From the NCBI GenBank assembly GCA_026001225.1, contig BNZQ01000013.1, forward strand, positions 1 to 44,753: DNA of 44,753 nucleotides, read 5' to 3'. Made by a program: the position numbers and the translations under genes. Shown here one piece after another: positions 15,034 through 23,192 of the stretch. Position 1 is the stretch's first letter. Each line of letters starts with the position of its first letter. This DNA comes from Clostridia bacterium. GTDB taxonomy: Bacteria > Bacillota > Clostridia > Christensenellales > DUVY01. A model generated the notes under the pieces. That model had not been told where the DNA came from. It saw nothing but the letters and a program-made list of their open reading frames with translations, and made no database searches.

Positions 15034-16029
15034 ATGAAAAAAGCGGGAACGGCGGCGACATACCGCTTCTATCAAACGCAAAAATTTAAAAGGACGACGT
15101 TCATCGTCTTGATGCTCGCGTGGCCGATCGCGCACTTTTTGGTGTTTTGGTTGTATATCAACGGGCGCACGTTGCTGTTGACCTTTCAGCAGCTCGACCG
15201 CTACGGTACGATCACGGGCGAGCCGATGTCCTACTATTGGGTAGGCTTCGAGAACTTTGTCAAGACGTTCAAGAGCTTCTTTTTTCCGGTCGGGAACGGC
15301 GGCGACATCGTTTTGCGTCGGGCGTTTCTAAACAGTTTGACCGCGTTTCCCCTGAACGTGCTCGTCCTGTTGCCGATGGCGTACGTGGCGGCGTTCGTGT
15401 TCTTTAAAAAGATCAAGCTGGAAAATTATTTCCGCGTCATGTTCTACCTGCCCAGCATCATCTCGATCGTGATCCTGACGATGCTGTACAAATACATGTT
15501 CAACACGCAATTCGGGCCGATCGATATGCTGTGGAAAGCGCTTTTCGGCTCCTCGCCGGAGTGGTTCGACGTGACCGTAAAGTCCAATACGATTTGGCCT
15601 CTGATTTATTTGTTCTGCATGTGGGCGGGGCTGTCGGGCAACGTCCTCCTGATCAGCGGCGCGATGTCGCGCGTGCCCGCCGAGATTCTGGAGTCGGGGC
15701 AGATCGACGGCGTGGGCTTTTGGCGGGAGTGCTTTCAGCTTGTCCTGCCGCTCGTATGGCCGACGATTTCCACGCTGATCGTCATGGGCACGATGGGTAT
15801 CTTCGGCTTTATGATGCAGCCCTACCTGTTGGCGGGCGAGGGCGGCGGGTACGCGGGGCAGACGATGACGATTTCGCTGTATATCTTCACCATCGTGCGC
15901 CTGAATTCGTCGAAGGGCGCGGCCGTTTCGGCGGCCACGACGGGCATGATGTTCTGCGTGTTGCTGACGCCCTTCGTGTTTCTGTTGAAGTGGCTGACCG
16001 AGAAGGTGGGAAAGGGCGTCGAGTTTTAA
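15034..16029 (+). CDS. Carbohydrate ABC transporter permease (MalF type, CUT1)
   Basis: 331 residues, six membrane helices. N-terminal helix FIVLMLAWPIAHFLVFWLYI; EAA loop ESGQIDGVGFWRECFQLVLPLVWPT in the expected place near residue 215-240. Partner of the MalG-type permease at 12545. The ATG is one base after the stop of the binding-protein gene (TAAAATG), and AGGATTATAA provides a ribosome site inside that gene's end. Gene order permease-binding protein-permease is less common than binding protein first. Confidence 0.93.
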   Translation: MKKAGTAATYRFYQTQKFKRTTFIVLMLAWPIAHFLVFWLYINGRTLLLTFQQLDRYGTITGEPMSYYWVGFENFVKTFKSFFFPVGNGGDIVLRRAFLNSLTAFPLNVLVLLPMAYVAAFVFFKKIKLENYFRVMFYLPSIISIVILTMLYKYMFNTQFGPIDMLWKALFGSSPEWFDVTVKSNTIWPLIYLFCMWAGLSGNVLLISGAMSRVPAEILESGQIDGVGFWRECFQLVLPLVWPTISTLIVMGTMGIFGFMMQPYLLAGEGGGYAGQTMTISLYIFTIVRLNSSKGAAVSAATTGMMFCVLLTPFVFLLKWLTEKVGKGVEF

Positions 16030-16030
16030 T

Positions 16031-16063
16031 TTAAAAAAGAAAGAAGCGGATAGATTACAAAGC
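16031..16063. repeat. Repeat B, partial copy 3
   Basis: AAAAAAGAAAGAAGCGGATA followed by GATTACAAAGCAAA resembles 3058-3092 of repeat B copy 1. The left end and the right terminal repeat are absent. It lies between the MalF-type permease gene and the jelly-roll surface protein gene. Confidence 0.5.
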
Positions 16064-16101
16064 AAAGCAAAGAGAGAATCAAGTTTTGAAGAGGTAAAAC
16101 G

Positions 16102-18993
16102 ATGAAGAAAAGAATGAAAGTTTGGAAAATTACCCTGTTGCTGACGTTGTCGGCTGCATTGTTGTTGCCCGCCCGCGCCCTGTCGCGGCGTGCGGAAGCG
16201 GCGACGATCGATATGCCCGCCGCGGCGGAAACGTTCAGCGGGGACGCGCTGGGCGCCGGCTGGAAGTTAGACGGCGATGCCGCGATGAAAAGCGAGGGCA
16301 GCGCGTTGCGTTTCATCGGCCCGGTAGACGCGTGGCAGCCCACGATCAAGGCGCCCCGTTTCAAGGCGGATCCGACGTATCCCGTCGCGGGCTTTACGCT
16401 GGAATTGGACGTAAAGCGTACGACCGGCGGCGGTTGGATGGGGATCGCGCTGGGCGTCCCGTCGGCGGGCGGCCACTTTTACGAGGCGGGCCTCATGTTC
16501 ATGATCCCGATGGATGGCAACGGAGCCGTTTGGGAAAGGAGCGGCGTGGGCGCGATCGCGCCGAAAACCGGCTACGGCATGACCGTGGCGGCCCTGACCG
16601 CAGGCGTGACATTCACCTATAAAATCGAAGCGGAAAAAGTGTCGGACAGCAGCTTGTACGACATTAAATTTTACACGGGGATCAAGGGCAGCTCGTTGAC
16701 CTTAATGCAGTTTGCGAACAGTTCCGCGGTTATCCCGAACATGATTGCCGAGAGTCATTTCGGGCTTTGCGTGATGAGCGGGAATGTGGTATTGGATGTC
16801 ACGCGCGTGAAATACCGCGTGTACGACGCGCAGGACAACGTTCTGACGATCGGGGGCCAGCGTCAGGAGATGGACGACGACTTTTCGACGAGCCGTTTGA
16901 GCTTGATCAACGAGGGGGCGGACACCGCGTGGACGCTGTCGGCGGTGAGCCCCGATCCCACGCACTACGCGCCGCGCGAGGGGTTCTTTATGGGCAATCT
17001 GAAATCGCTGTCCTTCGAAAACGCCCAAGCCGGCCGGTTGGTTTCAAGCGAGGCGTTCGCGCCCGACACGCGCGTTGGCTCGCCGTTGGAAGCGTCCTTT
17101 AAATGGAAGCCCGCGGCGATCGCGCCGGGCGCGTACTTCGGACTGGCTTTGGGCATGGAGAGCGCGTCGTCCGCAGTGGATTCGGCCAATTTGCTGTACG
17201 TTAAGTACGCCGGCGGCTTTAAGGCGGGCGTTCTGAAAAACGGCGTTGAATCGCAGGAATTCGCGTTGGGCGGCGTCGCCTACGGCGCGGAATCGGTTCT
17301 CAAATTCAAATTTACCTATAACGCGGGCGCATACGACGCCGAGCTGTACGTGGGCGCGGAAACCGCTCCTAAGCTGACGCTGACGGGCGTCCGCATCGAC
17401 GGCTATATGGCTATCGCGGCCGTCGGGGCGGGGGGCGGTGGCGTGACCGCGCTTGTGACCGAGGTGTCGACGGCGGCGCAGGTTTACGCCGATCCGGCGG
17501 CGATCCCCGATATGGGCGGCAACGAGACGATCGACTTTAACGGCAGTATGGAACGCAAAACGCCCGCCGCCACCTATACGATGCAGTACTATAACACGGC
17601 AAAATGGTATATCGGCGGTGAAAAGAAGGAGCCCTCGCGCACGACCGAATGGAAGGAAAACGCTCCCGCCTGCGTGGAATTCACGGGCCGCGGCGGTTTG
17701 ACGGACGACGCCACGCCGCTCAACCTGTTCGGGCCGACCCGAACCTACGGCGATTTCATCGTCCGCTTCCGCATAAACGTCACGGACGCGGATTCGGGCT
17801 ATATCGGCGTCGCGATGGGGAGGCCGCAGGTCGATTCCGGCACGGAGGGCTACCCGACGGTTCGCTTTACGAAAAGCGGCGGCGGCACGGTCGTCGAACA
17901 GAAGAATATGACAGGCGCCGCCGTCACGGCAACGGAAACGCTGTTCGACCCCGCGAAGAGCTTCGATGTAATGATCGTCGTGTCCAACGGGACGGTGAGC
18001 GTCTATTATACGGACGCGACGGCGCAAAGCCCCTCGTACGTGCCGAAAGCGGTTTTTACCGGCGCGAAAAGCTACGGCTACACGGCGGTGACGGGCGCGG
18101 CGGGCGATCCGCAAAACGCGGGCGGCGCGAAATTTAAATTGCTGTCCTACTCGATCACGGACTTAAACGACAGCTTTTTGTTAAAGGATGAAACCGCGAA
18201 GGCCGCCAACGTGTCAGCGATCGAGTTGAGCGACTACGCGGCGATCGGCTTCTCTAATTCTTTTATCAACGACACGCGCTGGAAGATATCGGGCGCGGGT
18301 ATCGGCGTCGCGAACGGCGCGCTGAAATTCACGGACACCAATAAAAATTCGACGTTCGCGACCGTCGGGCAGTTTAAAAACTTCCAAGTCAATTACGACG
18401 TGACGCCGAGCGGCTCGGATATTATTTTGGGCTTCGGGCGCACCGAGGCCGACCCCGCCGGATGCACGGTCACGTTCAAGGCGGGTACGGCGAACGTCGC
18501 CCTCGCGGGCCTCGAAAACGACGCGTCCAAGGCGAATTTCGCCCTGCCGGTCAATATTTTCGAGGCGGGCGGGACGGTCAACGTTAAATTAACCGTGATC
18601 GGCGGCGTCGTGAAATTGTACGTGAAAGCGGCCGGCGCGCCGATGACAATGTTTGAAACGCCCGTCGCGGCGATGATGTTCACGGGCGAATATACGGGCG
18701 GCTCGGTCTACTTCGCCGCGGGAGCGTCGGGCGCGCCGGGCGCGATGAGCATCGGCAATATCCGCGTCGTCAGTCTGAACTATGCGATCGATATCGTCAC
18801 GGAAAACAACGGCGGTACCAACAAACCGCCGCTGACCGATTTGACAAAGGAAAGCCCGCAAGATCCGGGCGACGGAGATAAAAAGGTTTGGCTCATCGTC
18901 GGTGTCGTCGTCGGCGGTGTCGTCGTCGGGGCGGGGATCGCCGTGCTGGTTGTGTGGTTGGTGAAGAGGGGCGGAGCGAAGCGGGCAAAGTAG
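16102..18993 (+). CDS. Large surface protein with four jelly-roll-like domains and a C-terminal membrane anchor
   Basis: 963 residues; ribosome site GAGGTAAAACG. Signal peptide (about 1-35, cleaved near AEAA). Four consecutive beta-rich units of about 190-230 residues follow (roughly 36-240, 245-465, 470-700, 705-900), each with patterns such as FTLELDVKR...GWMGIALG, LEASFKWKP...YFGLALG or FIVRFRINV...YIGVAMG, which look like LamG/concanavalin-type sandwiches. This is a by-eye fold guess, not a family match. A polar linker (about 905-925) leads to one membrane helix (about 929-953, LIVGVVVGGVVVGAGIAVLV) and a basic tail, so the domains face outward. No catalytic motif was recognised. It follows the transporter genes and precedes secreted hydrolases, so a glycan-binding or tethering role is likely (inference). 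Confidence 0.72.
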   Translation: MKKRMKVWKITLLLTLSAALLLPARALSRRAEAATIDMPAAAETFSGDALGAGWKLDGDAAMKSEGSALRFIGPVDAWQPTIKAPRFKADPTYPVAGFTLELDVKRTTGGGWMGIALGVPSAGGHFYEAGLMFMIPMDGNGAVWERSGVGAIAPKTGYGMTVAALTAGVTFTYKIEAEKVSDSSLYDIKFYTGIKGSSLTLMQFANSSAVIPNMIAESHFGLCVMSGNVVLDVTRVKYRVYDAQDNVLTIGGQRQEMDDDFSTSRLSLINEGADTAWTLSAVSPDPTHYAPREGFFMGNLKSLSFENAQAGRLVSSEAFAPDTRVGSPLEASFKWKPAAIAPGAYFGLALGMESASSAVDSANLLYVKYAGGFKAGVLKNGVESQEFALGGVAYGAESVLKFKFTYNAGAYDAELYVGAETAPKLTLTGVRIDGYMAIAAVGAGGGGVTALVTEVSTAAQVYADPAAIPDMGGNETIDFNGSMERKTPAATYTMQYYNTAKWYIGGEKKEPSRTTEWKENAPACVEFTGRGGLTDDATPLNLFGPTRTYGDFIVRFRINVTDADSGYIGVAMGRPQVDSGTEGYPTVRFTKSGGGTVVEQKNMTGAAVTATETLFDPAKSFDVMIVVSNGTVSVYYTDATAQSPSYVPKAVFTGAKSYGYTAVTGAAGDPQNAGGAKFKLLSYSITDLNDSFLLKDETAKAANVSAIELSDYAAIGFSNSFINDTRWKISGAGIGVANGALKFTDTNKNSTFATVGQFKNFQVNYDVTPSGSDIILGFGRTEADPAGCTVTFKAGTANVALAGLENDASKANFALPVNIFEAGGTVNVKLTVIGGVVKLYVKAAGAPMTMFETPVAAMMFTGEYTGGSVYFAAGASGAPGAMSIGNIRVVSLNYAIDIVTENNGGTNKPPLTDLTKESPQDPGDGDKKVWLIVGVVVGGVVVGAGIAVLVVWLVKRGGAKRAK

Positions 18994-19055
18994 ATCGTGC
19001 CCGCACTATCTATGGCGTTATCGAAATCAAAAACGAATAAAAGGAAGGAAACGGA

Positions 19056-21653
19056 ATGAAAAAATTTCTTTGGATATTGCTGGCTTTGGTATTTTGTCTG
19101 CCTCTGCTGACGGCGTGCAACACCGACGGTGGCGGCGGCAAAACGGAACCGCCGCCCGAAACGAGGCCGGGCCGTATCATCGAGCGCGAGAAGTACTTTT
19201 ACGGCCTCGGAGAGCCGGGCGGCATCGCGGTGGACGGGTCGGCAAACCTCGAACGGCTGACGACCCTCGCGGGCGAGGTCGGGATACAGTCCTACCGCAT
19301 GTGGATGCACACCGGCGGCGATTTGGTCGCGATCACGTCTCAAAACGTCGTGTCGCTCGTACCGGCTAAGGTTCAGTACTATCACGGCTTTATCGCCGCG
19401 CTGAAAGCCAAGGGCATCACGAACATCATTGCGATGAGCCACTATTATCGGTTTCCGTCGGGCTTTCCGCAAAACGAGAACATGATGGGCGCGTATCCCG
19501 CGCCGGACTCGCCCTATTACGAGCGATTTATGAAGATCGTGGAGGATACCTACGCGTTGCTGACCGCCGAATTCCCCGAGGTGAAGTATTGGGAATGCGG
19601 CAACGAGATCAACGTCAACGCTTATTGTCATAAGGTCGGCGGCTATTGGAACAACACGAACGATACCTCGAAGCACTTTATGCTGACCGAAAGAGCGCAG
19701 ATCGGCGCGGATTTGATGTATTCGGCTACCAAGGGCATGAAAGCGGGCAATCCGAACGCGGTGTCGGTTATGCCGGGCCTTGTGTTCAACAACGACAACA
19801 GCCTGTCGCAGTCCGCGCAGGGCATCCGCCCGTATTTGCGTACGCTGTACGGCCTGATCGAGTCGGGCGCGTGTCCGTCGGTGGGCGCGGAGTCCTCGAC
19901 AAAGACCGACGATTATTTCGAGGTCTTAAATTGGCACCCCTATAATTTCAACGGCGTCAGCACGGCCGGCTCGGCATTCACGATGCTGAACGATTCGATT
20001 TACGAAATCGTTAAGGATCACGGCGACGACGGCAAAAAGGTGTTCTTTACCGAGTACGGTTATACGACCACCGAGGGCAACAATATCGATCCGACGGTGC
20101 GCGCGTCGCGGGAGCAGACGCAGGGCGGTTATATCGCGCAGGACATGAAAAACATTTGGGCGAATCTGCCCTATGTGGAAATCGTGGTGATCTTCCGCAT
20201 GTACGACTGGGAGGCGGGGCAGAGCGAGCTTGGCCCCACGATCGAGATGGGCTTCGGCCTGTTCACCGACCCCGCGATGTCTACCGGTCCGCGCCCCAAA
20301 AAGATCGCGATAGAGCTGCAAAAAGCGATTAAGGGCGCGAACGTCGATTCGACGGGGTTGTATAAATACTATACGGCTCCCGAAACGGGCGGGGGCGATC
20401 AGACCGGCGGCGGCGGGGGAACGCTCGCGCCCATGGGCTTTTACGGATTGGGCGAGCCGGGCGGCGCGGCGGTGGACGGAACGGAGAATTTGACGCGTTT
20501 GGCCAACCTCGCGGGTGAGGTCGGCATACAGTCTTACCGCATGTGGATGCACACCGGCAACGATTTGGTTACGGTCGGCAGTACGAACGGCGTTTCGTTG
20601 GTGCCCGCCAAGGTGACCTATTACCATACCTTTATCGACGCGCTGAAAGCCAAGGGCGTTACGAATTTCATCGCGATGAGTCATTATTACCGGTTTCCCT
20701 ACGGTTCGGGGCTGGAAAACGAGTGGACGTTCGGCATGTTTCCCGCGCCCGGCTCGACGTATTACGCGCCCTTTTTAAAGATCGTGGAGGACACCTATAA
20801 GTTGCTGACCGCCGAATTTCCCGACGTGAAATATTGGGAGTGCGGCAACGAAATCAACGATAATATGTATTGCCATAAGAGCGGCGGCTATTGGAACAAT
20901 ACGGGCGACAACTCGAAATACTACACGATAGACGAAAAGGCGCAAATCGGCGTAGATCTTATGTACGCGGCGACCAAGGGCATGAAAGCAGGCAACCCGA
21001 ACGCCGTGTCCGTCATGCCGGGGCTTGTGTTCGACAACAGCATAAGCACGGCGTCGGCCTCGCGCGGCATTCGCCCGTTTCTGACAAAGCTGTACGGTAA
21101 AATCGAATCGGGCAACAGCCCGTCCGTAGGATCGGTGCGTTCGACGGATGCGGACGATTATTTCGAGGTTTTAAATTGGCACCCCTATAATTTTGGAGGG
21201 AACAGTTCGGCAAGCTCGTCGTTTACGCAGCTGAATTTGGCGGTCTATCAAATCGCCAAGGATCACGGCGACGACGGTAAAAAGGTATTCTTTACCGAAT
21301 TCGGCTACACGACCACCGAAAACGGAATCCTGAATACCGACACCGCGGCGCGTGAAAACCGCGAGCAAATAGAGGGCGGATTCATCGCCGCCGACATGCT
21401 CAATATTCGGACGCACCTGACCTTTGTGGCGACGGTGATCATCTTCCGTATGTACGATTGGGAGGGCGCGGCGCAAGAATCGGTCGCTTCCAATATTGAA
21501 ATCGGCTTCGGCCTGTTCACCGATCCGACGCTGTCCGTCGGCCCGCGCCCCAAAAAGATCGCGGTGGAGCTGCAAAAAGCAATCAAGGGCGCGGACATCG
21601 ATCGGACGGAGCTGTTTCTGTATTTTACGGGAACCGTCCCGAATTGGCTTTGA
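19056..21653 (+). CDS. Lipoprotein with two tandem clan GH-A-like glycosidase domains
   Basis: 865 residues; ribosome site AAGGAAGGAAACGG. Lipobox LTAC with Cys at 21, Gly-rich linker, then two highly similar modules (about 46-440 and 461-860) joined by a Gly/Thr-rich linker. Each module has a YGLGEPGG start, YRMWMHTG, WECGNE (acid/base candidates E184 and E599), VLNWHPYNF, FFTE-(Y/F)-GYTTTE (nucleophile candidates E333 and E748) and IIFRMYDWE/VIFRMYDWE. An NE motif in mid-barrel and a later Glu at a strand end are the hallmark of clan GH-A TIM barrels (GH5/GH39 relatives). The exact family was not recognised. Likely an extracellular, membrane-tethered endo- or exo-glycosidase with two active sites. 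A cytosolic single-module relative is at 28242. Confidence 0.75.
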   Translation: MKKFLWILLALVFCLPLLTACNTDGGGGKTEPPPETRPGRIIEREKYFYGLGEPGGIAVDGSANLERLTTLAGEVGIQSYRMWMHTGGDLVAITSQNVVSLVPAKVQYYHGFIAALKAKGITNIIAMSHYYRFPSGFPQNENMMGAYPAPDSPYYERFMKIVEDTYALLTAEFPEVKYWECGNEINVNAYCHKVGGYWNNTNDTSKHFMLTERAQIGADLMYSATKGMKAGNPNAVSVMPGLVFNNDNSLSQSAQGIRPYLRTLYGLIESGACPSVGAESSTKTDDYFEVLNWHPYNFNGVSTAGSAFTMLNDSIYEIVKDHGDDGKKVFFTEYGYTTTEGNNIDPTVRASREQTQGGYIAQDMKNIWANLPYVEIVVIFRMYDWEAGQSELGPTIEMGFGLFTDPAMSTGPRPKKIAIELQKAIKGANVDSTGLYKYYTAPETGGGDQTGGGGGTLAPMGFYGLGEPGGAAVDGTENLTRLANLAGEVGIQSYRMWMHTGNDLVTVGSTNGVSLVPAKVTYYHTFIDALKAKGVTNFIAMSHYYRFPYGSGLENEWTFGMFPAPGSTYYAPFLKIVEDTYKLLTAEFPDVKYWECGNEINDNMYCHKSGGYWNNTGDNSKYYTIDEKAQIGVDLMYAATKGMKAGNPNAVSVMPGLVFDNSISTASASRGIRPFLTKLYGKIESGNSPSVGSVRSTDADDYFEVLNWHPYNFGGNSSASSSFTQLNLAVYQIAKDHGDDGKKVFFTEFGYTTTENGILNTDTAARENREQIEGGFIAADMLNIRTHLTFVATVIIFRMYDWEGAAQESVASNIEIGFGLFTDPTLSVGPRPKKIAVELQKAIKGADIDRTELFLYFTGTVPNWL

Positions 21654-21687
21654 GTCTGCGGACACAGGATAGGTTGAAAAAAAGAAT

Positions 21688-23100
21688 ATGAAAAAAATCG
21701 CATTGTGTCTTTTATCCTTGCTGTTGTTCCTGCCGCTTTTCACGGCGTGCGGAACAAAGGACGGCGGCGGGACGACGAATCCGCCGGAAGGGGACAAGGA
21801 GCCGGTATACGATATGCTGACATTAGAAAAAATCGAGGAAATGACGGTCGGCGGCGCGGGCGCGCCCGGCGTGTACGGCGCGGATACGTTCGACCGCTAT
21901 TTGTCGCCGGTGTGGCACAGCCAACTGATTTACAATGAGAACGCGTTTGTTGTCCGCAACCAAGGCGGCACGGTTTCGCCGCTCGGATTGGCGTTCCCCG
22001 CCGCGAAGATTGTGCGCGTTGTTCGGGCGAACGCCCTCGGCGGCGCGGCCTTTACCGAAGGGACGGATTATACGCTCGGCGGCGGCAAGCTTACCGTGCC
22101 GGACGGCTCGAATTTACCGATCATGCCGTATAACGAGTATTTCCCGCCCGCCGGATCGCACTCCGACGCGTGGTACTATAAGCATCCGGACGGAACCGGA
22201 ACCGAGGTGATCGGCACGAACGACGCGACCAAAAACTATATGCTGTCGGTCACCTATATCCGCACGGCGGCGTGGGACGGCGAAAAGCCGGTGAGCGGGC
22301 TGTCCAAGCTGACGACGTTGGAAGCCAAGCAAGAAGGGACGCTCAACGTCCTGTTTATCGGCGACAGCTTGATCGAGGGCGCGGGCCCCGTGCATGTGCC
22401 GCCCTACGCGCAAATCGTGGCGGAGGGACTGGCGCATTACACGGGCAGAACGGCCAAGCAAATCACGGCGGGAGCGCACCAAATTCAGGACGGCGCGGTC
22501 AATTGGTACAACGGCGGCGTAGGCGGTATCGCGACGGGGCAGTATAACTACATTTTGGACAACAAGCCCGACAGTATGCCGTCCGCGGGCGATTACACGA
22601 AAAACAAGGCGAAGCAGGTGACGGCGGCGGTGCTGTCGATGTTGAACGAGGCCGACCTCATAATCGTCGGCTTGGGAACCAACGACGGCGGGGGATGGGA
22701 TAGCGGCACGGGCGCAAACCCGACGCAATACCGCCTGCGCATGGAATCCTTGCTGGACAAGATACGGGCGGTCAATCCCGACGCCTCGCTCCTGTTGGTT
22801 TCGCCGCCGCGCACGAACGATAACGTGTACACCGACGCGGAGATGAAGACGCCGCTGTTTGGGGCGAACGCCGCGCAATACGAAGCGCAGTTGAAAGCCT
22901 TGTTGCCGGATTATCCAAACGCCGCGCTCGCGCCGCTGTACGCGGTAGAGCAAACCGTGCTGAAAAACAAAACGATCGACCAGCTGATGGGCGACGGGCG
23001 CAATCACCCCGGCGATTTTATGACCCGCTTGTTCGCGCAGACGGTTTTGACGGCGGCATTAAAGCCGGGAACGCTGAAGGTCTACCCGCAAGACCTATAA
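21688..23100 (+). CDS. SGNH/GDSL-type esterase lipoprotein
   Basis: 470 residues. Lipobox FTAC, Cys at 21. Residues about 40-205 form a beta-rich front module. The SGNH fold follows with block I VLFIGDSLIEG (S227), a Gly in NGGVGG (block II, about 276-280), block III GLGTND (N332) and block V DGRNHPGDF (D436, H440). Such enzymes remove acyl groups (often acetyl) from polysaccharides. Anchored outside the cell beside the double glycosidase, it may deacylate the same glycan before cleavage (inference). No strong ribosome site; it follows the previous gene by 34 bases. Confidence 0.85.
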   Translation: MKKIALCLLSLLLFLPLFTACGTKDGGGTTNPPEGDKEPVYDMLTLEKIEEMTVGGAGAPGVYGADTFDRYLSPVWHSQLIYNENAFVVRNQGGTVSPLGLAFPAAKIVRVVRANALGGAAFTEGTDYTLGGGKLTVPDGSNLPIMPYNEYFPPAGSHSDAWYYKHPDGTGTEVIGTNDATKNYMLSVTYIRTAAWDGEKPVSGLSKLTTLEAKQEGTLNVLFIGDSLIEGAGPVHVPPYAQIVAEGLAHYTGRTAKQITAGAHQIQDGAVNWYNGGVGGIATGQYNYILDNKPDSMPSAGDYTKNKAKQVTAAVLSMLNEADLIIVGLGTNDGGGWDSGTGANPTQYRLRMESLLDKIRAVNPDASLLLVSPPRTNDNVYTDAEMKTPLFGANAAQYEAQLKALLPDYPNAALAPLYAVEQTVLKNKTIDQLMGDGRNHPGDFMTRLFAQTVLTAALKPGTLKVYPQDL

Positions 23101-23106
23101 AAAAAC

Positions 23107-23138
23107 GCGGAAAAGATTTTGAAAAAAGGTTTTTCCGC
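23107..23138 (+). terminator. Intergenic hairpin after the SGNH esterase gene
   Basis: GCGGAAAA (23107-23114) and TTTTCCGC (23131-23138) pair perfectly. No T run follows, so partial termination or mRNA stabilisation within the operon is more likely than a full stop. Confidence 0.4.
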
Positions 23139-23192
23139 TCAATATATAAAACAAAAACCAAATAACAAGCAAAACAAAAAAGGAGAGAATCT

